Of a DNA stretch of 64,000 nucleotides, positions 58,801 through 64,000 are shown in pieces. Location: contig AP018269.1 in assembly GCA_003994795.1 (NCBI GenBank), positions 2,111,346 to 2,175,345 on the forward strand, given 5' to 3'. Position numbers and translations under genes: made by a program. Source of the DNA: Cylindrospermum sp. NIES-4074. Its GTDB lineage: Bacteria; Cyanobacteriota; Cyanobacteriia; Cyanobacteriales; Nostocaceae. The first letter of the stretch is position 1, and the number at the start of each line of letters is the position of its first letter. Below the pieces are notes generated by a model. That model ran no database searches and was not told the DNA's origin. It saw nothing but the letters and a program-made list of their open reading frames with translations.

Positions 58801-58946
58801 ACTTATCCGAAATTAGATGTGTATTATATAGAACATCCGCAAACGTTCCATTGGGTTTACACAGGGTAAGCTCAACCTACAAATATTCTTAACCGAGTAG
58901 TATTGTTATAGTCACTACTTAGCTTAGGTATTTGTGTACTCTTGCC

Positions 58947-61900
58947 ATGCCTTTTACCTTCACCTTTACCCCCAGCCAAAACCAAACCTTTGAACTGCGT
59001 TGCGATTATGGTACACGCCGTTTAGATACTCATGAATTAGCTAAACTCATTAATCAGTGTGAAGAAAATTACTATTCCCAAGAAGACGATGATATAGGAC
59101 TATTGCGGGAAATTGGACGCAAACTATATTCCTGGTTAGATGGGAAAGAAGGATGGTTACGTCGGGCATTAAGTGAAAGCACAGATAAAACAATTTATTT
59201 AGATTTAATTAAAACTAGTGAAGCACAGGGTTTAAACCGAGAAACAAAGCCTGTAGCCTTGGGTTTAGCCCATTTACCTTGGGAATTATTACATAATGAC
59301 ACAGAGTTTTTACTGAATGTTTTACCAGTAAGGAAAGTCAAACAAGAAAATAGCAGCATTTTCGGTGAGCAAAATCGCCCATTGCGGCTGTTATTTATGG
59401 CAACTTCTCCAGAACATCCAGGTATTGCTTCATTACAATTTGAAACAGAAGAAACAAATATTCTCCAAGCCACAAAAGACCAGCCTTTAGCCTTAGTTGT
59501 GGAAGAAAGCGGTTCTGTTTCAGAATTAGGTAATTTAGTCAACTCCTACACCGAAAATTATTTTGACGTGTTCCATTTAACGGGACATGGCGTAATTTAT
59601 ACAGCAGCAGCTTACAGCAGTTATCTGCCCCCAGGTAAGCAAATTGCAGATCATACCCCCTGTTTCATCACAGAAGATGAACTAGGAGAGATGGCATTTA
59701 CCACCGTTGATGATTTAGCAAAAGCCTTTAAAAACAGATTCCCCAGAGTAGTATTTCTTTCCGGCTGTCACACCGGACAAATTGCCAATCAAGGTACAAT
59801 TCCCTCAATGGCTGAGGCATTGGTAAAAGCGGGTGCAGCTGTGGTTTTGGGTTGGGCGCGTCCCGTTTATGATCGTACTGGTATCATTGCCGCACAGACA
59901 CTTTATCAAGCTTTAGCGACGGGAGAAACCGTAGAAGCAGCAGTCAAAGCCGCACAAATGGAGATGATTGCCCAAAAATGCAGCGATTGGCATTTATTAC
60001 GGATTTATCGGGATACACGCTTAATTGAAAAACTGGTAACTCCACTGAACACCTTTAAGCGGGAGAAACGGAAATTTAACCCACCAGAAAACGAATTTTT
60101 AGATGAAAATAACATCGTTAAAGTTGCTAGCCGGGGGGAATTTGTCGGGCGCAGACGTGCCTTGCAGCGCGGGTTAAAGGCTTTACGGCAAACTGGCGAC
60201 GAAATTGGGGTATTTATTGCCGGGATGGGCGGTTTAGGTAAAAGTTCCTTAGCTGCGCGGTTGTGTACACGGGTACAGTCCCAACGGGATAACTTTCAGC
60301 GGGTGGTATTAATTGGGCCAGTGGATGAAATCAAGTTAATTGGTAAACTAGCGAGTAAATATGAAAGATTTGCTGGCGTACCTGCGTTGTTAAATGATCC
60401 AAATGTTCCTTCCTTGAAAGGGCGATTACAAAACTTTTTTGAACACATTGAAGACGAATTAGATCAGCCGTTATTGTTGGTTTTGGATGACTTTGAGCAG
60501 AATATTCCCGAATCCAACATTGCAGATGGTAGCTTGCGGATGACTACAGATGCTTACCGAGTTTTAGAGGCTGTGTGTGCAGCTTTGGCTGAAAATCAAG
60601 CCGAAAGTCGGTTAATTGTCACCTGTCGCTATCTGCAAGCAGAGACGCTACCACCCCATAAATTACATTTGGAAAGTTTAGCGGGGATGGGTGAAAGCGA
60701 TATTGATAAAATTTATCGTGGCTGGGATAGACAGATTCAGCTACAAGCTAGAAAACAGCGGATTCTCAAGATTGCAAATGGCAACCCCCGCTTATTAAAG
60801 TGGTTGGTAGAGGTATTGCAACAACCAGGTTTAGCAGCAGATGAGTTGTTGACTAAGTTGGAGAATACACAGTTAAAGTTTCGAGAAAATATTCTGGCAG
60901 AAACTTTGTTGAGTGGGTTGAAAGAAGAGGAAAAAAAGTTTCTGGCTAGGTTGAGTGTGTTTTACTTGCCGGTGCAGAGGGAAATTATTGAAAACCTCTA
61001 TTTTACAAGTGTAGAGACGTTTCATGAAACGTCTCTACATTCTCTGACAAGTCTGAGTTTGGTGGAATCAGCGACGGTATATGCAGGACAAAAGGTTGAG
61101 TATCGGGTGACGACAATTTTAGCACCCCTACTGCAACCCATATTAACTGAAGCCGAATGGCAAACAACACGCCAAGCAGCAACTAGAACAATTTATCAAG
61201 CTTGGTGGGAAGAATCAAATAAGCGTAATGAAGAACAAGCAAGAGAAATTGTCAGGTTAGCAGTGCTGGCACAAGAACAAGAAATCGCGATTACGGTGGG
61301 AGATATAATCGCAAATCGTTGGGTGAACACTAGCCGATTTCGGGAAGCGTGGGAACTATGCCAAGAAATTCTCCAATTAGGAGAAGATTACCGGATTTTA
61401 GGAACTATCGCCAGGGCGGAAGAAACTTTGGGTTTGGTTGATTCAGCATCGAGTCATTATCAACTAGCTTTAAAACTTTGCCCAGAGGATGATTTAATCA
61501 AAAAAGCTTCCATCCTCCACAACATGGCAAATTTAAAAGCGACACAGGGAGACATAGCTGAGGCATTCGCTCTTTTCCAGCAATCTTTGGAGATTACTGA
61601 CAGCATCAACGATGTCCAAGGGAAAGCCGCTATACTGTACGAAATGGCAAATTTAAAAGCCACACAGAGAGACATAGCCGAGGCTTGGGCTCTTCTCCAG
61701 CAAGCTTCAGAGATTACCGACAACATCAACGATGTCGAAACCAAAGCTTCCATCCTGCACCAAATGGCAAATTTAAAAGCCAGACAGGGAGATACAGCTG
61801 GGGCATTTGCTCTTTTCCAGCAATGTTTGAAGGTTCACGAAAGTATCAACGATGTCCAAGGGAAAGCCGCTAAATTGGCAAGTATGGCTTATTGGGAAGG

Positions 61901-62408
61901 GCAAAGGGGAAATAAAGCCAAACAGTTAGAACTCAACCTACAAGCCGCCCAATTATTCGCACAAGTCGGCGCTTACTTGGATTTGCGGCAGGTTTTGAAA
62001 AATTTAGGTGTGACTGCGGAAACCAACGGTATCATCTACCTTGCCCAAGCTGTATGGTTGTGTCTGCGGATTCAAGTACCTTTGCATGATACTGTCGATA
62101 CCCTGAAACCTATGTACAATAGAGTACCTCAAGGTGATGAAATGGAAGGTTTGCTGGGTGTAACGGCGATGTTTTTCTGTCGCATACGAGGGGGTGGACA
62201 TCCGCAGTTAGAGGAATTGGAAGATAGTGGTTTTAAACTTTTATTAGGTGCAGCAGCAGGTCAAGGTATTGAAACCAAAGAAGCCTTTAAAGCTTGGCTT
62301 CTGGAGAAACACTTGAGTGATCCTCAATATTTTATCCCGCGTCTCTATCAACGGCTAGAGGCAATTATTGGGGATGGGTGGGTGTTTGATCCTGGGGAAA
62401 TTGTCTGA
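58947..62408 (+). CDS. CHAT protease - STAND NTPase - TPR protein
   Basis: Protein of 1153 residues from the ATG chosen (a TTG at 58932 would add five). Residues about 145-360 are a CHAT (caspase-like) peptidase with His214 in HLTGHG and Cys274 in LSGCHTG, both intact. Residues about 396-650 are a STAND ATPase: FVGRRRALQ, Walker A GMGGLGKS (426-433) and Walker B LLVLDDFE (about 510-517). The C-terminal third has TPR-like repeats, including three nearly identical 40-residue units at about 851-970. The layout suggests ligand sensing by the C terminus, ATP-dependent oligomerisation, and proteolysis of a target, as in caspase-like conflict and cell-death systems. A 30-bp palindrome lies in frame at 61010. 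Target and trigger are unknown. Confidence 0.88.
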   Translation: MPFTFTFTPSQNQTFELRCDYGTRRLDTHELAKLINQCEENYYSQEDDDIGLLREIGRKLYSWLDGKEGWLRRALSESTDKTIYLDLIKTSEAQGLNRETKPVALGLAHLPWELLHNDTEFLLNVLPVRKVKQENSSIFGEQNRPLRLLFMATSPEHPGIASLQFETEETNILQATKDQPLALVVEESGSVSELGNLVNSYTENYFDVFHLTGHGVIYTAAAYSSYLPPGKQIADHTPCFITEDELGEMAFTTVDDLAKAFKNRFPRVVFLSGCHTGQIANQGTIPSMAEALVKAGAAVVLGWARPVYDRTGIIAAQTLYQALATGETVEAAVKAAQMEMIAQKCSDWHLLRIYRDTRLIEKLVTPLNTFKREKRKFNPPENEFLDENNIVKVASRGEFVGRRRALQRGLKALRQTGDEIGVFIAGMGGLGKSSLAARLCTRVQSQRDNFQRVVLIGPVDEIKLIGKLASKYERFAGVPALLNDPNVPSLKGRLQNFFEHIEDELDQPLLLVLDDFEQNIPESNIADGSLRMTTDAYRVLEAVCAALAENQAESRLIVTCRYLQAETLPPHKLHLESLAGMGESDIDKIYRGWDRQIQLQARKQRILKIANGNPRLLKWLVEVLQQPGLAADELLTKLENTQLKFRENILAETLLSGLKEEEKKFLARLSVFYLPVQREIIENLYFTSVETFHETSLHSLTSLSLVESATVYAGQKVEYRVTTILAPLLQPILTEAEWQTTRQAATRTIYQAWWEESNKRNEEQAREIVRLAVLAQEQEIAITVGDIIANRWVNTSRFREAWELCQEILQLGEDYRILGTIARAEETLGLVDSASSHYQLALKLCPEDDLIKKASILHNMANLKATQGDIAEAFALFQQSLEITDSINDVQGKAAILYEMANLKATQRDIAEAWALLQQASEITDNINDVETKASILHQMANLKARQGDTAGAFALFQQCLKVHESINDVQGKAAKLASMAYWEGQRGNKAKQLELNLQAAQLFAQVGAYLDLRQVLKNLGVTAETNGIIYLAQAVWLCLRIQVPLHDTVDTLKPMYNRVPQGDEMEGLLGVTAMFFCRIRGGGHPQLEELEDSGFKLLLGAAAGQGIETKEAFKAWLLEKHLSDPQYFIPRLYQRLEAIIGDGWVFDPGEIV
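61010..61039. repeat. Perfect 30-bp palindrome inside the CHAT-STAND gene
   Basis: The sequence TGTAGAGACGTTTCA followed by its exact inverse complement; related copy at 52189-52220 in non-coding DNA. It encodes about residues 689-698 (VETFHETSLH) between the ATPase-associated region and the TPR region, without disturbing the frame. Confidence 0.92.
61500..61860. repeat. 120-bp tandem repeats coding for TPR units
   Basis: Three consecutive 120-bp units with highly similar bases (each containing ATGGCAAATTTAAAAGC and ATCAACGATGTC) encode 40-residue TPR-like units; a fourth unit is more diverged. High base identity indicates recent duplication or conversion. Confidence 0.88.
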
Positions 62409-62546
62409 AGCAGGATTTTCTGGATTTGAGGATGAACAGGATTAAGATGAGGATTTAACCAGCAATTACTCGTTACTAGATATATGTTGGGTTGAACAAG
62501 GTTTACTGATGTTACCCTAAAAATATATCCCCACCAGCTTGTAGCT

Positions 62547-63224
62547 ATGACCGTCACCCAAGATATTGAACCCGGTTTAGATGTAATATTTCCTCCAGGA
62601 AATATAGAAAGTGACGAACCACCCTTGGAATCATCTCTACATCTACAACAACTGCTACTACTAATTAAATGCCTAGATTGGTGGTGGCACGATATAAATA
62701 AATTTAATAACTATTTTGCCGCAGGTAACATGAGTGTTTACTACAGTCCTCGGCAAATTAAAACTAAAGACTTTCGTGGGCCAGATTTTTTCTTGGTGTT
62801 GGATACAGAAAACAAACCGCGTAACAGTTGGGTAGTTTGGGAAGAAGGTGGTAAATATCCCAACTTAATTATAGAATTGCTTTCTCCTTCCACTGCGGCC
62901 ACTGACAAAGGTTTGAAAAAACAAATTTATCAAGATATTTTCCGCACACCTGAATATTTCTGGTTTGATCCTCAAAGTTTAGAATTTGCTGGTTTTATCT
63001 TGCTTGGTGGTACATATCAACCTATAGAACCAAATCCTCAAGGTTTATTGTGGAGTCAGCAGCTAAATTTACACTTGGGTGTGCATGAAGGTAAGTTGCG
63101 TTATTTCACCCCAGAAGCACAGTTAATGTTAACACCAGAAGAATATGGGGTACAAGAAAAAGAACGTGCAGAACGTTTAGCGGCAAAACTGAGAGAATTG
63201 AATATTGACCCTGAGAGTTTATAA
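62547..63224 (+). CDS. Uma2 family (DUF820) putative endonuclease
   Basis: Protein of 225 residues with the PD-(D/E)XK-like Uma2 core: GPDFFLVLD, then LIIELLSPSTAATDKGLKKQIYQD, where Asp, Glu and Lys would form the active site. Cyanobacteria carry many copies, often near repeats, and function is not established. The C-terminal EKERAERLAAKLRELNIDPESL helix is typical. It starts 138 bp after the CHAT-STAND gene on the same strand, but no operon signal ties them. Confidence 0.87.
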   Translation: MTVTQDIEPGLDVIFPPGNIESDEPPLESSLHLQQLLLLIKCLDWWWHDINKFNNYFAAGNMSVYYSPRQIKTKDFRGPDFFLVLDTENKPRNSWVVWEEGGKYPNLIIELLSPSTAATDKGLKKQIYQDIFRTPEYFWFDPQSLEFAGFILLGGTYQPIEPNPQGLLWSQQLNLHLGVHEGKLRYFTPEAQLMLTPEEYGVQEKERAERLAAKLRELNIDPESL

Positions 63225-63275
63225 GTAAAGTAATACCAATTCCCCATAAAGTTGAAACAAATGAGATCCCCCCAA

Positions 63276-63294
63276 CCCCCCTTAAAAAGGGGGG
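63276..63294. repeat. CCCCCC-TTAAAAA-GGGGGG dispersed hairpin
   Basis: Inverted C6/G6 arms with the surrounding GATCCCCCCAACC word also occur inside miniature element B (about 50447-50472). It lies between the convergent Uma2 and parE genes and could act as a terminator for either. Confidence 0.7.
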
Positions 63295-63350
63295 CTAGAA
63301 TAAATCGTATGTATCAAGGTTTAAGAGAAACGGTATAAGCTGTTGTGCTT

Positions 63351-63662
63351 TTAATGGTCTGTATTTTCTTCATGCAGAAAAACTTGTTTTATATCTTGTG
63401 AACCGTGCAAGATACGCACAATCTCAACTCCTGCTTCTATTGGACGGTAAAAAATTAAATAGTTTTTCACTGGTAAACTTTGTAAAAAAGGCGCTAATTC
63501 CGATCGTTCTCTACCCATTTGGGGAAATTTAGCCAGTTTAGGAAAGGTTTCTCGCAGATTATCGAAAAGATTATCAGCAGCTTTTAAGTTATTTTGCGCG
63601 ACATAGTTCCAGATATTCTCAATATCTTGTGCTGCTTGAGTAGAAATCCGAAATTGGCTCAT
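63351..63662 (-). CDS. parE: ParE/RelE-superfamily toxin
   Basis: Protein of 103 residues with the ParE pattern: ISTQAAQDIENIWNYVAQNN at the start, FPKLAKFPQMGRERSEL in the middle and LIFYRPIEAGVEIVRILHGSQD near the end. ParE toxins inhibit gyrase, whereas RelE relatives cleave mRNA; the motif set fits ParE better. It is intact. The antitoxin gene lies upstream at 63879 but is now separated by a 205-bp miniature element, so the usual translational coupling is lost. Confidence 0.9.
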   Translation of the reverse strand: MSQFRISTQAAQDIENIWNYVAQNNLKAADNLFDNLRETFPKLAKFPQMGRERSELAPFLQSLPVKNYLIFYRPIEAGVEIVRILHGSQDIKQVFLHEENTDH

Positions 63663-63679
63663 ACAATATCATTCTGAGT

Positions 63680-63884
63680 CATAGGTGTCAACTTAAGTGA
63701 AAACTCATGTCCCGCAAGGAACTGAAGTTCCTTGCTAATAACAAAAGTCATCTCAAGATGACTAAATATCCCGAAAAATCTTTAGTCTACTTCAGTAGAC
63801 TTTGGCTATTAGCCTTGAAATTCATTTCCAGGCGGGTGTGTAAGCCAACGGACAAAGGATTTCTAGCTTAATTTGACACTAATG
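63680..63884. mobile_element. 205-bp miniature inverted-repeat element between parD and parE
   Basis: Ends CATAGGTGTCAACTTAA and, inverted, CATTAGTGTCAAATTAA match at 14 of 17 positions. ATTCTGAGT is duplicated at 63671-63679 and 63885-63893, a 9-bp target duplication. Internal hairpins include GGAACTGAAGTTCC, CATCTCAAGATG and AGTCTACTTCAGTAGACT. Removing the element and one target copy restores an ATGA overlap of parD and parE. Confidence 0.9.
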
Positions 63885-64000
63885 ATTCTGAGTCAATTTT
63901 TGTTGTCCCCGTGTTTTAATATCTTCAAAAAAACCCGAAAGCGTCTCTTCGTTATATTCAGTATAATCACCGCTATCAAGCTGTTTAATGCCGATATTGA
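63879..64000 (-). CDS. parD: ParD-type antitoxin, partial, 3' end altered
   Basis: The gene runs off the window; 39 codons and the stop are visible. The C-terminal sequence IKQLDSGDYTEYNEETLSGF and FFEDIKTRGQQKLTQN is typical of ParD antitoxin tails that bind the toxin. The last residue (His) and the TAG at 63881-63879 come from the inserted miniature element. Before insertion the frame would have ended ...LTQNDIV with its TGA overlapping the toxin ATG. Toxin-binding residues appear retained, so the antitoxin is probably still active. Confidence 0.8.
   Translation of the reverse strand, partial: NIGIKQLDSGDYTEYNEETLSGFFEDIKTRGQQKLTQNH

Overview
The window is chromosomal DNA of a filamentous, heterocyst-forming type of cyanobacterium (Nostoc/Anabaena-like). 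The evidence is the psaA-psaB pair for photosystem I, a tocopherol cyclase, the cyanobacterial small RNA Yfr1 upstream of trxA, cyanobacteria-only families (DUF3038, DUF4335), frequent HIP1 octamers (GCGATCGC), and many heptameric short tandem repeats and palindromic dispersed repeats. No taxonomic assignment was computed.

Layout. 1-7.1 kb: tail of a DUF1524 (GmrSD-type) protein, two tandem metallophosphoesterases, a four-unit 47-bp hairpin repeat, a proline-rich membrane protein, a coiled-coil/WD40 protein with a decayed 5' extension, and tocopherol cyclase. 7.1-18 kb: tRNA-Arg(CCU), a DUF218 protein, guaB3 - Yfr1 - trxA, a LOG-family protein, a PBP4-type carboxypeptidase, an lptC/LabA-like pair and metG. 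18-26.5 kb: an acyltransferase and an alpha/beta hydrolase with an antitoxin-like tail and a dead toxin gene, an EcsC-like protein, pepA, and the lipid cluster plsX-fabH-fabD. 26.5-29.5 kb: an insert of hicAB, an IS701-type element with an inverted truncated twin, and a small ORF, separating fabD from plsC. 29.6-38.2 kb: plsC, an AI-2E family permease, DUF2288, mutS2 carrying a minisatellite-encoded insertion, DUF3038-DUF4335 and a YiaA/B-like protein. 38.3-40.7 kb: an accessory cassette with two overlapping small genes (one papain-like) and an OLD-type ATPase/Toprim protein. 40.7-45.4 kb: psaA-psaB with a strong terminator. 45.9-55.3 kb: a repeat-rich lipoprotein, glutaminase, a thioredoxin-NHL protein, an acyl-CoA dehydrogenase, a 1.6-kb non-coding stretch with a decayed MscS channel, a bestrophin and an M28 peptidase. 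55.6-64 kb: dnaK-dnaJ, a large CHAT/STAND/TPR protein, a Uma2 nuclease and a parDE pair split by a miniature element.

Two themes stand out. Core genes are ordinary and in expected neighbourhoods. Around them, small mobile or repetitive DNA has repeatedly altered gene ends: it supplies a possible false start of glsA, the stop codons of the acyl-CoA dehydrogenase and the EcsC-like gene, the last codon and stop of parD, an about 49-residue insertion in MutS2 and an in-frame palindrome in the CHAT protein. Two insertions can be reconstructed exactly from target duplications (10 bp at 50.4 kb, 9 bp at 63.7 kb). The best candidates for conflict or defence systems are the CHAT-STAND protein at 59-62 kb and the OLD-type ATPase cassette beside psaAB; neither is demonstrated by sequence alone.
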